Under the pieces are notes generated by a model. It ran no database searches, was not told the DNA's origin, and saw only the letters and a program-made list of their open reading frames with translations. DNA of 64,000 bases from Streptomyces sp. NBC_00457 (GTDB taxonomy: Bacteria > Actinomycetota > Actinomycetes > Streptomycetales > Streptomycetaceae): NCBI RefSeq assembly GCF_036014015.1, contig NZ_CP107905.1, forward strand, positions 10,168,001 through 10,232,000, read 5' to 3'. Made by a program: the position numbers and the translations under genes. This document shows, one piece after another, positions 26,562 through 34,849 of this stretch (positions are counted from its first letter, which is position 1; each line of letters opens with the position of its first letter).

Positions 26562-27038
26562 TCACCGGCCCGTCTCGGCCGCCGCCATCTTCGCCGCCGC
26601 CAGCTTGATGGCCTCACGGACGCGGAAGTACGTCCCGCAGCGGCAGACGTTGTCGATCGCGTCGATATCGGCGTCGGTGGGGGTGCTGGTCCTCTTCAGC
26701 AGGGCGACGGCGGCCATGATCTGGCCGGGCTGGCAGTAACCGCACTGGGGGACGTCCTGCTCCAGCCAGGCCTCCTGCACAGGATGGAGACGCTCTCCGT
26801 CGGCGAGGCCCTCGATGGTCGTGACCTGGCGTCCGGCGGCCTCGGAGACAGGGACCACGCACGGGTTGACGGCTTCGCCGTCCAGATGGCTGGTGCAGGC
26901 CTTGCAGACGTCGATGCCGCAGCCGTACTTGGGCCCGCGGATGCCGAGCAGATCGCGCAGGACCCACAGCAGAGGCAGGTCGGCGGGGGCGTCGACGGTC
27001 ACGGAGGTGCCGTTCACGGTGAAGGTGTGCTGGGGCAT
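26562..27038 (-). CDS. Molybdenum hydroxylase [2Fe-2S] subunit
   Basis: 158 residues from ATG 27038. The N-terminal plant-type ferredoxin domain has [15 protein letters not shown] and a fourth Cys in NPC. The C-terminal all-helical domain has CGYCQPGQ and CRCGTY for the second cluster. It passes electrons from the molybdenum centre of the large subunit encoded immediately upstream. The xanthine oxidase/isoquinoline 1-oxidoreductase family is clear; the substrate is not. It is convergent with the phosphotransferase, with no bases between the two stops. Confidence 0.93.
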   Translation of the reverse strand: MPQHTFTVNGTSVTVDAPADLPLLWVLRDLLGIRGPKYGCGIDVCKACTSHLDGEAVNPCVVPVSEAAGRQVTTIEGLADGERLHPVQEAWLEQDVPQCGYCQPGQIMAAVALLKRTSTPTDADIDAIDNVCRCGTYFRVREAIKLAAAKMAAAETGR

Positions 27039-27082
27039 GCGGGCGCTCCTGCGCGGTGTGGGCCGGGCCTGTGGTGGGGGCC

Positions 27083-29329
27083 TCAGCGCGGGAAGGGTTC
27101 GAAGTCGACGGGGAAGTGGACGGGGAAACTGCGCGGCCATGTGCCGGTGGCCCGGGCGTACGCGTTCGCGATGGCGCCGACCGCGGCCGGGACGCCCAGC
27201 TCACCCGCCCCGCCCGGTTCGCCGTGCGCGGGCATGACGATGACCTGCACGTCGGTCGGCGAATTCCGCTGCCGCGCATAGTGGAACTGCGAGTAACTGC
27301 CCTCCAGGGGCAGCCCGTTGTCGATGTGCAGTCCGGCGGTCAGCGTCGTGGAGATCGCGTCCGTCAGCCCGCCGAGCATCTGCGCCTCGAGGCCGCGCGG
27401 GTTGATCGGCCGCCCGACGTCCACGGCGATCACCGCTCTCGTCACGCGCGGGGCCTTCGGGTCCCGGGCGTCGATCTCGACCAGACAGGCCGTGCGCGAC
27501 TTGTACTCGGCGTGGAAGCCGATGCCCTGGGCGAACCCGTCCGCCATCGCACGCCCCCACTCCCCGGCCGAGGCGGCCCGGTCCAGCACCGCCCGGTCTT
27601 CGTCGGTCTTGAGGAACCTGCGCCTGAAAGCCACCGGGTCCTGCCCCAGTTCCGCCGCCAGCTCGTCGACGACGACCTCCTCCGCGCCGCGGGTGTTCGC
27701 CGAGTACACCGAGCGCCAGGACGCGGTCGGCATCCGCAGCGGGACCTCGGCGAGGGTCTGGCTCGTGAGCCCGAAGTCGTACGGCGAGTGGACCGTGGTG
27801 GAGAACAGCGTCTGGGCGAAGGTTTCGTTGCCGCCCGGCAGTTGCGCCCCCGACGCGGTGAGGATCTCCCCGAGCCCGTGCCGGAAGTCCGTCTCCACGG
27901 CCGCGACCCGGTGCCGGAAGCTGAGCACCTGGCCCGTGGAGCCCGTTGTGTAGGTGGCCCGGATCCGGTGGTGGCTGGCCGGGCGCATACGGCCGTGGCG
28001 CATGTCGTCGATGCGGGTCCACATCAATCTGACGGGCCGGCCACTCGCCTTGGACACCAGCGCCGCCTCCAGCGCCGCGTCGAAGAACAGCCGACGGCCG
28101 AACGACCCACCGCCCTGCACCACATGCACCGTGACCTTGTCCTGCGGCAGACCGACGGCGGCGGCGATGGTCTGCTGGGCGACGACGGGCGACTTCAGCC
28201 CGGCCCAGACGGTCGCCCGGTCGGACCGTACGTCGGCGACGGCGGAGTTCGTCTCCATCGGTGCGTGACTGACGAACGCGAAGTCGAACTCGGCGTCCAG
28301 CCGCTTGGTGAGCAGCGGCGGCAGGACGAACGGCGGTGCGGCGGCCCGTAGTTCGGCGCGGATGTCGGTGTCGGAAAGGCCGTCGACCGTCCCGCCGTGC
28401 CAGGTGACATCGAGCGCGTCCTTCCCGTCGAGTGCCTGGCCGAAGGTCTCGGCGACAACGGCGACACCCGTGGGGACGACGACCACATCGACGACGCCCG
28501 GCATCGCCCGTACGACGGCCTCGTTCCTGACCGCATCCACCGTTCCGCCCAGAGTGGGCGGCCGTCGCACCATCGCCGGGAGCGCGCCCGGGACATCCAG
28601 GTCGAGCGTGTACCGCATCCGGCCGGTGACCATCGCGCGGCTGTCGATCCGCGAGGTCGGCGTCCCGACGAGCGCGTGCTCGGACGCGGGCTTGGGGGAG
28701 AGGCCGGGGGCGGCGCCGCTCTCACTCGCCGCCGCGGCCACGGAGAGCGAGGCGTACGAGGCCGTACGTCCGCCCGGCCCATGGACGACGCCGTCACGCG
28801 TGACGAGCCCGTCCACCGGCACCTCCCACCGTCGCGCCGCCGCCTCGACCATGCGGGCCCGGGCCGCGGCGGCTGTCCGGCGGACCGGGTCGTAGAGCGA
28901 CCTGATCGAGTTCGAGCTGCCGGTGAGCTGGTTGAACAGCAACTCGGGCCGCGCGTCGTCGAGATGAACCGAGACGGCGGCAAGGGGCACGTCCATCTCC
29001 TCGGCCACCAGCATCGCGACAACGGTCGTGAGGCCCTGCCCGACCTCCGCCCGCGGCAGCCGGAAGTGGACCGCGCCCTCCTCGTCCACGGTCAGCACCA
29101 GCAGATGAGCCGTGGGCAGACCGGCAAGGATCAACACATCCCCGAGGTCGACCGCTTCGGCGAGCGAAGGAGGCGTCGGCGCGGTGGGAGCGGCAGCAGC
29201 GGCTGTCGCGGGGGAGAGGCCGGTGGCCACGGTCAGAGTGGGGGCGGAGACCAGGTAAGTGAGGAGCGTACGTCGGCCCAGAGCGGCCTTCGGGGTCGGC
29301 TTGTCGGCACCGCCCGTGGTCTCCGCCAT
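27083..29329 (-). CDS. Molybdenum hydroxylase catalytic subunit (isoquinoline 1-oxidoreductase/aldehyde dehydrogenase type)
   Basis: 748 residues from ATG 29329. The N-terminus has a twin-arginine-like [20 protein letters not shown], so the complex is probably periplasmic or membrane-facing, carrying its partner along. It has molybdopterin-cytosine-dinucleotide contacts ([18 protein letters not shown]) and the catalytic Glu in [10 protein letters not shown] near the C-terminus. The two-subunit form without an FAD subunit indicates transfer to a cytochrome or quinone. The ArsR gene is divergent. Likely substrates are aldehydes or N-heterocycles. Confidence 0.92.
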   Translation of the reverse strand: MAETTGGADKPTPKAALGRRTLLTYLVSAPTLTVATGLSPATAAAAAPTAPTPPSLAEAVDLGDVLILAGLPTAHLLVLTVDEEGAVHFRLPRAEVGQGLTTVVAMLVAEEMDVPLAAVSVHLDDARPELLFNQLTGSSNSIRSLYDPVRRTAAAARARMVEAAARRWEVPVDGLVTRDGVVHGPGGRTASYASLSVAAAASESGAAPGLSPKPASEHALVGTPTSRIDSRAMVTGRMRYTLDLDVPGALPAMVRRPPTLGGTVDAVRNEAVVRAMPGVVDVVVVPTGVAVVAETFGQALDGKDALDVTWHGGTVDGLSDTDIRAELRAAAPPFVLPPLLTKRLDAEFDFAFVSHAPMETNSAVADVRSDRATVWAGLKSPVVAQQTIAAAVGLPQDKVTVHVVQGGGSFGRRLFFDAALEAALVSKASGRPVRLMWTRIDDMRHGRMRPASHHRIRATYTTGSTGQVLSFRHRVAAVETDFRHGLGEILTASGAQLPGGNETFAQTLFSTTVHSPYDFGLTSQTLAEVPLRMPTASWRSVYSANTRGAEEVVVDELAAELGQDPVAFRRRFLKTDEDRAVLDRAASAGEWGRAMADGFAQGIGFHAEYKSRTACLVEIDARDPKAPRVTRAVIAVDVGRPINPRGLEAQMLGGLTDAISTTLTAGLHIDNGLPLEGSYSQFHYARQRNSPTDVQVIVMPAHGEPGGAGELGVPAAVGAIANAYARATGTWPRSFPVHFPVDFEPFPR

Positions 29330-29455
29330 CGCGTGATCTCCCTTGTCCGCGCGTGGCAGCCAGTTTGTTGCGAGCACGCTGACACGGGCAACGCGGGAAC
29401 CGTGAAGGGTTGGTCGCGGTCGTGCGACCGGACACAGTGTTCCGGGCCACGATGA

Positions 29456-29479
29456 GACATCGAGATATCGTGGTGTGTC
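29456..29479. promoter_or_regulatory. Candidate ArsR operator in divergent promoter
   Basis: GACATCGAGATATCGTGGTG followed by TGTC is bounded by GACA/TGTC. It shares ACATCG and a nearby ATA-containing core with a second site at 29842-29866, just before the quinone reductase. Both would be natural binding sites for the ArsR protein encoded between them. Confidence 0.45.
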
Positions 29480-29506
29480 GGAGTATTCCGGCGAGAGAGG
29501 TGACGC

Positions 29507-29839
29507 ATGGCCGCGGCGGTGGCATCGGGGTCAAGTGATCTGATCGAGGTGTTCAAGGCCCTGGGCAATCCGGCCCGTTTGCAGATCATGCAGTGGCTGA
29601 AGGACCCCGACCAGCACTTCAGCGAGTACGAGCCGATCGCTGACCGCCGGTCGGTGGGTGTGTGCGTCACGCACATCCAGGCGAAGGCGGGACTCGCGCA
29701 GTCGACCGTCTCCAGCTACATGAGCACGCTCGAACGGGCGGGGCTCGTGCACTCCACCCGGGTGGGCAAGTGGACCCACTACCGGCGCGATGAAGAGCGG
29801 CTTGCGCAGGTCGCGCGAGCGATCGGCACCACCCTCTGA
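29507..29839 (+). CDS. ArsR-family winged-helix repressor
   Basis: 110 residues. The core KALGNPARLQIMQWLKD and AGLAQSTVSSYMSTLERAGLV is the ArsR helix-turn-helix. A single Cys (VGVCVTH) precedes the recognition helix; the classical CxC metal site is absent, so the signal is probably redox or an organic ligand. It is divergent from the molybdenum hydroxylase and 34 bases upstream of the quinone reductase, and it probably represses both. Confidence 0.9.
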   Translation: MAAAVASGSSDLIEVFKALGNPARLQIMQWLKDPDQHFSEYEPIADRRSVGVCVTHIQAKAGLAQSTVSSYMSTLERAGLVHSTRVGKWTHYRRDEERLAQVARAIGTTL

Positions 29840-29841
29840 TT

Positions 29842-29866
29842 GACACATCGCAATACGTCGATATGA
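29842..29866. promoter_or_regulatory. Second candidate ArsR site before the quinone reductase
   Basis: ACATCGCAATACGTCGAT has ATCG/CGAT ends and resembles the site at 29456-29479. It occupies most of the 34-base gap between the repressor and the reductase. Confidence 0.4.
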
Positions 29867-29873
29867 TCTCGTC

Positions 29874-30554
29874 ATGTCGACTTTCGATGCTGCTCCCACA
29901 GCCCTGATCGTTCACGCCCACCCCGAGCCCCACTCGTTCAGCACCGCCCAGATGGCGACCACCGCCCAGGCTCTGCGCGATACCGGGTACCGAGTCGACA
30001 TCCTCGATCTCTATGCCGACGCATGGGCCCCGGCCCTCGCGCGCGAGGAGTTCGGGCCGGTGGAGGGCCTCTTCAAGCCACAGGCCGAGCAGCAGCGCGC
30101 GGTCAGGGAGGGGACGCTCGACGCGGCCGTAAAGGCCCATCTCGATCGGTTGCTCGCCGCAGATCTGCTCGTGCTGTCGTTCCCGCTGTGGTGGTTCTCG
30201 CTGCCGGCCATCCTCAAGGGATGGGTGGACCGGGTCTTCGTGATGGGCGCGGTCTTCGGTGGCGACCACGGGCTCTTCGGTGACGCGGCACTCGCCGGGA
30301 AACGAGCGATGCTGCTGTTCACGACGGGCGGTTCGAGCGAGTCGTTCCGCCCCGGTGGCGCCTTCGGCGCGATGGACGACTTCCTGTTCCATATCCACCG
30401 CGGCATGCTGGAGTTCGTCGGTTACGAGGTCCTCGCCCCCGTGATCACCTACGGACCGGCCCGCATGTCTGACCAGGAGAGGTCGGTGGCGCTGGAGCGC
30501 GTCAGGAAAACTGTCGCGCTGATGGCGGCGGATTCGGAGCTGACCGTTCGTTGA
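29874..30554 (+). CDS. Flavodoxin-fold NAD(P)H:quinone oxidoreductase
   Basis: 226 residues. ALIVHAHPEPHSFSTAQM at the N-terminus binds FMN/FAD phosphate, and DLLVLSFPLWWFSLPAILKGWVDRVF is the hallmark of the NQO/MdaB family. The enzyme reduces quinones by two electrons in the cytosol, avoiding semiquinone radicals. Co-direction with the ArsR gene and possible shared operators suggest induction by quinones or aldehydes handled by the adjacent molybdenum enzyme. Confidence 0.9.
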   Translation: MSTFDAAPTALIVHAHPEPHSFSTAQMATTAQALRDTGYRVDILDLYADAWAPALAREEFGPVEGLFKPQAEQQRAVREGTLDAAVKAHLDRLLAADLLVLSFPLWWFSLPAILKGWVDRVFVMGAVFGGDHGLFGDAALAGKRAMLLFTTGGSSESFRPGGAFGAMDDFLFHIHRGMLEFVGYEVLAPVITYGPARMSDQERSVALERVRKTVALMAADSELTVR

Positions 30555-30634
30555 CCGTTGCGAAGCGGAACGCGAGCCAAGGAATGCGGGACGGGGCGGT
30601 CATGAACGCGACCGGTTGGGCGTCTCGTCGGACA

Positions 30635-31128
30635 TCACGCCCGTACAGCCGTTGGCGTCCACCAACTCGGGCTCCGCTTCGCGCCACAACCGCAGGTAGG
30701 TATGAACCGCGCGTTCGCGGGCGGAGTGGGGATCTTCCGCTTGGCTCGCTTGGTCTGGCCGCTGCCGATCAGGTGCGTGTTGTCGATCTTGGCGGCGCAG
30801 TCGTCGCCCCCTCGTCGTAGGGGCGGCGGCAGCCCTTGCGACAGACCTCGAGTGCGTCCACGCGCTGGCCCTCGGCGGCCTTGAAGCTGCCTCGGTAGTC
30901 GGCAACGCTCGCGATCTTCTGGGTGACCTCGATCTCGGCCGCCACGACCCAGACATGCGAGAGGTCCGGAGCTTCCTCCTCGACGGCCGGCGGCTCCGGC
31001 GGGGGAGCGGTCTTCTGCTCAGGTTCGGGCGTCTGGGGTGCCGTCTCGGGCTCGAGCCAAGAGAACAGGCTCTCCTGCAGTTGAGAGCGGCTGGTCTCGG
31101 GCGGAAGGGGAGCTATCGCGGTCGTCAC
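30635..31128 (-). pseudogene. Frameshifted conserved actinobacterial protein
   Basis: Frame one runs from ATG 31128 through a Pro/Glu-rich region to LSHVWVVAAEIEVTQKIASVADYRGSF and DALEVCRKGCRRPYDEG. A shift near 30815 moves the expected continuation (CAAKIDNTHLIGSGQTKRAKRKIP) to another frame, which stops at 30635. I recall similar two-part proteins next to small HTH genes in Streptomyces, with Cys pairs that might bind metal. No function is assigned. Confidence 0.6.
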
Positions 31129-31187
31129 CGTTCCTCCGGATCACTGCGGGGTTGACGTGAAACGCAACCCCCTTCACTCCCGGAACG

Positions 31188-31631
31188 TCAACGACCGCGT
31201 TCTGTTACACCTGGGACAGCCGTTGGAACGGGAACGTGTTTGCCGGGGCGCGACGTTCGCGCGAGGCCGTCACGGATCAGCGCAAGCGTGTAGCGCTCGA
31301 GCGGCATGTTCGCGGCCGCGGCACTCGCCGCGAGGGCCCGACGCTCATCCGGATCCAAGGGGACGAGCAGGTTGCGGCCAGGGCCGATACCAACACTGTG
31401 CGGGCTCAATGGCGTCTTCAGGTGCTCTGCCAGTAAGTCGGCAAGAAGTTGAGGCACGGGCGCCCGAGGCTTCTCACCGTGCCGTATCCATCGACTGACG
31501 CGGGAGCGGTCAACGGCAACACTGCGATGTCCTCGTTCCCGGGCTCGGGCGTTGATGCGACGGGCCGTCTCGCTGTTGTTCCATCCAGCCTCGGAGAGAG
31601 CCAGGGCGAGCGCGTAGTTCGGTGCCCTCAC
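31188..31631 (-). CDS. Small HTH regulator-like protein
   Basis: About 147 residues from GTG 31631 (ATG 31658 is an alternative). VRAPNYALALALSEAGWNNS, then VAVDRSRVSRWIRHGEKPRAP, matches a helix-turn-helix type common in Streptomyces. The second half (LDPDERRALAASAAAANMPLERYTLALIRDGLA) looks like a ribbon-helix-helix tail. It lies 59 bases upstream of the frameshifted gene on the same strand, probably as one operon. Target unknown. Confidence 0.65.
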   Translation of the reverse strand: MRAPNYALALALSEAGWNNSETARRINARARERGHRSVAVDRSRVSRWIRHGEKPRAPVPQLLADLLAEHLKTPLSPHSVGIGPGRNLLVPLDPDERRALAASAAAANMPLERYTLALIRDGLARTSRPGKHVPVPTAVPGVTERGR

Positions 31632-31813
31632 GGCGTGCTGCCCAGGCGGATGTGACAAGGGTGAGGCGTGTGATCGTGTTGCGAATGTGTTCGCAACACG
31701 GCAGGTCGTAGACGGTTTGCAGGGCTGAGCGCGACGGTTTCCGTGCGCCTTCCAGTGCGTAGGCGCTCAACGCCAGTTGAGGCGGCTGGGGCCGCCTTGG
31801 AGGAGGTTGTTTC

Positions 31814-32025
31814 ATGACAGAAACCGCAGTCCCCAGGATCAAGCCTGACGTGTCGACCGCTGGGTCGGTCGACCTGAGCCGTATGCACTTCGTCGGCATC
31901 GGCGGCGCGGGCATGCCTTCACGCCGGCCCGCATGGAACAGAACCCGTCGTTCGTGGTCGGCGCCGACCTTGACGTACCGGGCAGCGGCGGACGCTCCGG
32001 GAAGCGCGGATTCTTCGTCGCTGAG
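31814..32025 (+). pseudogene. murC-like remnant with internal deletion
   Basis: The first 35 residues contain VDLSRMHFVGIGGAGM, the N-terminal nucleotide-binding motif of UDP-N-acetylmuramate-alanine ligase. The next frame then encodes PSFVVGADLDVPGS and GKRGFFVAEV, matching a MurC segment that is normally over 100 residues further on. About 100 residues are deleted and the frame is shifted, so it is not an active ligase. Confidence 0.65.
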
Positions 32026-32281
32026 GTTGCGCTACCGAGGCGTGCTCGCCTATTTCGACGGGCACCTCAGCGACGGGACGATCCTGCCGCCATACCGGCT
32101 GCGATACAACGGCTCGGCGAGCATCTGGAGCTTCGCGATCTACCTGGCCGGCCGCGACGGATACGAAGACGACATCCTGCCCAGCGGCCTACCCGCCGGC
32201 AGCCCCGAAGAAGCCCTCGACTGCGTCTGCGGCCTCTACCTCAACGACCCCACCGGCTGGCCCCTACCCCCGACGAATTAA
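32026..32281 (+). pseudogene. C-terminal fragment of a conserved hypothetical protein
   Basis: Continues in the same open frame as the murC stub but is unrelated to it: LRYRGVLAYFDGHLSDGTI, RLRYNGSASIWSFAIYLAGRD and SPEEALDCVCGLYLNDPT. I recall this as the tail of a widespread actinobacterial hypothetical protein. It has no start of its own and is joined by rearrangement. Confidence 0.55.
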
Positions 32282-32412
32282 CGGCGCGGACCACTCAGGC
32301 ATCCGTAAGAGCACGGCCCGCGGGCACCACAGCGGCGACGCTCTAATCCTGGCCTCAGGTTGATCGGGGACAATGAGCGGCAAAAACATCGACCGGAAGG
32401 GGGCGGGCCGGC

Positions 32413-33096
32413 GTGCGGATCATGATCGCGGATGACGAGGCGGCCATCCGTGAGTCGCTGGAGCGGGTGCTCCAGGTCGAGGGTTACGACACCAGCACCG
32501 TCGCCAACGGTCTCGCCGTGCTCGACGGAGTCGGTGGCGACGCGCCGGATCTGCTGATCCTCGACGTGATGATGCCCCGCCTCGGCGGGTTGGAGACTTG
32601 CCGGCGGTTGCGGGCGGCGGGTCGGGATCTGCCGGTGCTGATGCTGACCGCCCGGGATCAGGTCTTCGACCGGGTCGCGGGGCTGGACGCGGGCGCCGAC
32701 GACTATCTGCCCAAGCCGTTCGCCACCGAGGAGTTGCTGGCCCGGGTCCGGGCCCTGCTGCGCCGCCGCGCGCCGGGCGACGAGGAGTCGCAGATCCTGT
32801 CGTTCGCCGACGTCCGGGTCGATCCCGACAGGTTCGAGGCGTGGCGGGGCGGGCGGCCGCTGCGCCTGACCCGGACCGAGTTCTCCCTCCTGCAGGTGCT
32901 CGTGAGCAACGCGACCCGGGTCCTGACCCGCGACGCGCTGTTCGAGGCGATCTGGGGCTTCGACATGAGCGCCACCGCCAACAACCTCCAGGTGTACGTG
33001 AGCTACCTGCGCCGCAAGATGGAGGCCGAGGGTGAGCCGCGATTGATCTACACGCTGCGCGGCCTGGGTTACGTGCTGCGGGAGACTCCTCCGTGA
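32413..33096 (+). CDS. OmpR-family response regulator (MprA-like)
   Basis: 227 residues. The receiver domain has acidic DDEA, phospho-acceptor Asp in [13 protein letters not shown] (about residue 53), MLTARD and the Lys in YLPKPFA. The C-terminal winged helix runs [15 protein letters not shown] to [18 protein letters not shown] start at 32413. The stop overlaps the kinase start by 4 bases. It likely controls the nearby MmpL transporter or its own operon in response to envelope stress, as MprA does. Confidence 0.93.
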   Translation: MRIMIADDEAAIRESLERVLQVEGYDTSTVANGLAVLDGVGGDAPDLLILDVMMPRLGGLETCRRLRAAGRDLPVLMLTARDQVFDRVAGLDAGADDYLPKPFATEELLARVRALLRRRAPGDEESQILSFADVRVDPDRFEAWRGGRPLRLTRTEFSLLQVLVSNATRVLTRDALFEAIWGFDMSATANNLQVYVSYLRRKMEAEGEPRLIYTLRGLGYVLRETPP

Positions 33097-34544
33097 GCAG
33101 GCCCGCCGGCCGGGAACCGCGCCGGCTGACCCGATGGTGGCGCCGGCGGTCCCTGCGGGCCAGGCTGACGGTGATCGCGGCGACGGCCATCGCGGTCAGC
33201 GTGTTCGTGGCCTTCCAGGTGGCCAGCGAGCTACTGGGCTGGGAGCTGCGGGACACCGCCGAGAATCAGCTGCGCGCCGACTCCCGCGTCCTGGCGACGA
33301 ACGCGGAGCGCGCCGGTCTGGCGCAGGTCCAGCTACCGCCGTATCCCGGATCCGGTCGGCTGGTGCGGGTCATCCTGCCCGACGGCTCGACCCGGACGCC
33401 GGCCGGCCAACCGGCGCTGCCCCCGGTCAGCGAGCACGCCGGGCGCGTGGCGCAGGGCGGGTCGGCCGACCTGATGGAGTCGAACGACAGCGACGAGGAC
33501 GGCTACCTCATCTACACGCTGCGGGCGGGCGACGGCGCGGTCCAGGTGGCCCAGGTCGCCGACGACAGCCCGATCAACCAGTTCGGGTTCGGCATGCTGC
33601 TGATCGGGCTGCTCTGCGTGGTCGGCGGCGCCGTTGTCGGGCGGACCGTGGCACGGACCGGGCTGGCACCGATCGACCGGCTGACCGCCGCCGCGGTACG
33701 TGTCGCGCACACCCGGGATCTCGACGCCGACATCCCGGATGAGGGCGGTGGGGAGATCCGGCGGCTGATCCAGTCGATCAACGACATGCTCGCCGCGCTC
33801 CGGGACTCCCGGCAGGCCCAGCGGCTGCTCGCCGAGGACGCCGCCCACGAGCTCAAGACCCCGCTCACCAGCCTGCGCCTCAACGCCGAGCTGCTGATCC
33901 GGCTCGATCAGCGCGGCACCCTGGACAGCGCACTGCCGGCGGAGAGCCGGACCCGGCTGCTCAACGATCTCGGCGCCCAGGTGGCCGAGTTGAGCACCCT
34001 TGTCGCCGAGCTGACCGACCTGGCGCGCGGTGACGTCAGCGACGAGAACACCGAGGTGCTCGACCTCGCCGACGTGGTGGTGGCCGCCGCGACCCGGGCA
34101 CGTTCCCGCATGCCCGACATCGAGGTCGCGCTCGACGTGACCTCCGTGTGGGTGAGCGGGCGTCCCGCTGCGCTCCAGCGGGCGGTGCTCAACCTCATCG
34201 ACAACGCCGGCAAGTGGTCCCCCGCGGACCAGCCGGTCCAGGTCCGGCTCCGTGCCGAGAGCGCGTGGGCGGTGCTCGAGGTCGACGACGCAGGGCCGGG
34301 CATCGACGCCGCCGACGTACCGCGGGTGTTCGACCGGTTCTACCGTGCCGACAGCGCCCGGGCGTTGCCGGGATCCGGTCTGGGGCTGTCGATCGTGCAG
34401 CGGGTCGTCGACGCCCACGGCGGCCGGGTCACCGTCGCCCGGTCCGCACGCGGTGGCGCGCTGCTTCGAGTCGACCTTCCGGACGCGGCCCCGCCCGCCC
34501 CGAGCGCGCGGCTCACCACCGGGGAGGACACCGCGGCGCGCTGA
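33093..34544 (+). CDS. Sensor histidine kinase (MprB-like)
   Basis: 483 residues. TM1 about 24-48, extracytoplasmic sensor to about 162, TM2 ([20 protein letters not shown]), HAMP, HisKA with the phospho-His in [15 protein letters not shown], and HATPase with [20 protein letters not shown] and [12 protein letters not shown]. It is translationally coupled to the response regulator. The last 13 or so codons lie within the first copy of the tandem repeat that continues downstream. Confidence 0.93.
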   Translation: MSRPAGREPRRLTRWWRRRSLRARLTVIAATAIAVSVFVAFQVASELLGWELRDTAENQLRADSRVLATNAERAGLAQVQLPPYPGSGRLVRVILPDGSTRTPAGQPALPPVSEHAGRVAQGGSADLMESNDSDEDGYLIYTLRAGDGAVQVAQVADDSPINQFGFGMLLIGLLCVVGGAVVGRTVARTGLAPIDRLTAAAVRVAHTRDLDADIPDEGGGEIRRLIQSINDMLAALRDSRQAQRLLAEDAAHELKTPLTSLRLNAELLIRLDQRGTLDSALPAESRTRLLNDLGAQVAELSTLVAELTDLARGDVSDENTEVLDLADVVVAAATRARSRMPDIEVALDVTSVWVSGRPAALQRAVLNLIDNAGKWSPADQPVQVRLRAESAWAVLEVDDAGPGIDAADVPRVFDRFYRADSARALPGSGLGLSIVQRVVDAHGGRVTVARSARGGALLRVDLPDAAPPAPSARLTTGEDTAAR

Positions 34545-34790
34545 CCCGCCCCGGCGGCGCGGCGCAGGACAAGGGACGGCGGCCCTCGGGCATGGCCCCG
34601 CGCGGCTCACCGTCGGGGCAGGACACCGCGGTGCGCGGACCCCAGCCCCGGCGGCGCGGCGCAGGACAAGGGATGGCGGCCCTCGGGCAAGGCCCCGCGC
34701 GGCTCACCGTCGGGGCAGGACACCGCGCGGTGCGCCGACCCCAGCCCCGGCCGCACGGCGCAGGACCAAAGGGCGGCGATCGTCGGGTCC
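34505..34790 (+). repeat. Three tandem copies of a 94-97 bp repeat
   Basis: Copies start at about 34505, 34599 and 34696, each opening CGCGCGGCTCACC and containing GGCGCAGGAC and the GGCGGCCCTCGGGCA segment. Copy one overlaps the kinase stop codon, so the array probably arose by duplication of the gene's 3' end. It contains no gene. Confidence 0.85.
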
Positions 34791-34798
34791 ATGAAAAA

Positions 34799-34830
34799 AT
34801 CCGGGACGGGCCTGGGGGCCCGTCCCGGAT
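34799..34830 (-). terminator. Strong intrinsic terminator for the MmpL gene
   Basis: Perfect 14-bp arms (34799-34812 and 34817-34830) with a 4-base loop. On the minus strand it is followed by a run of T, the classical rho-independent form. It ends transcription 20 bases past the MmpL stop and also shields it from the kinase operon. Confidence 0.88.
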
Positions 34831-34849
34831 CTCGTCCGTGCCGCCGCGC

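Noticed and set aside
34504..34800. CRISPR array
   Set aside because: The repeats are about 95 bases and directly abutting, with no short repeat-spacer pattern and no cas genes.
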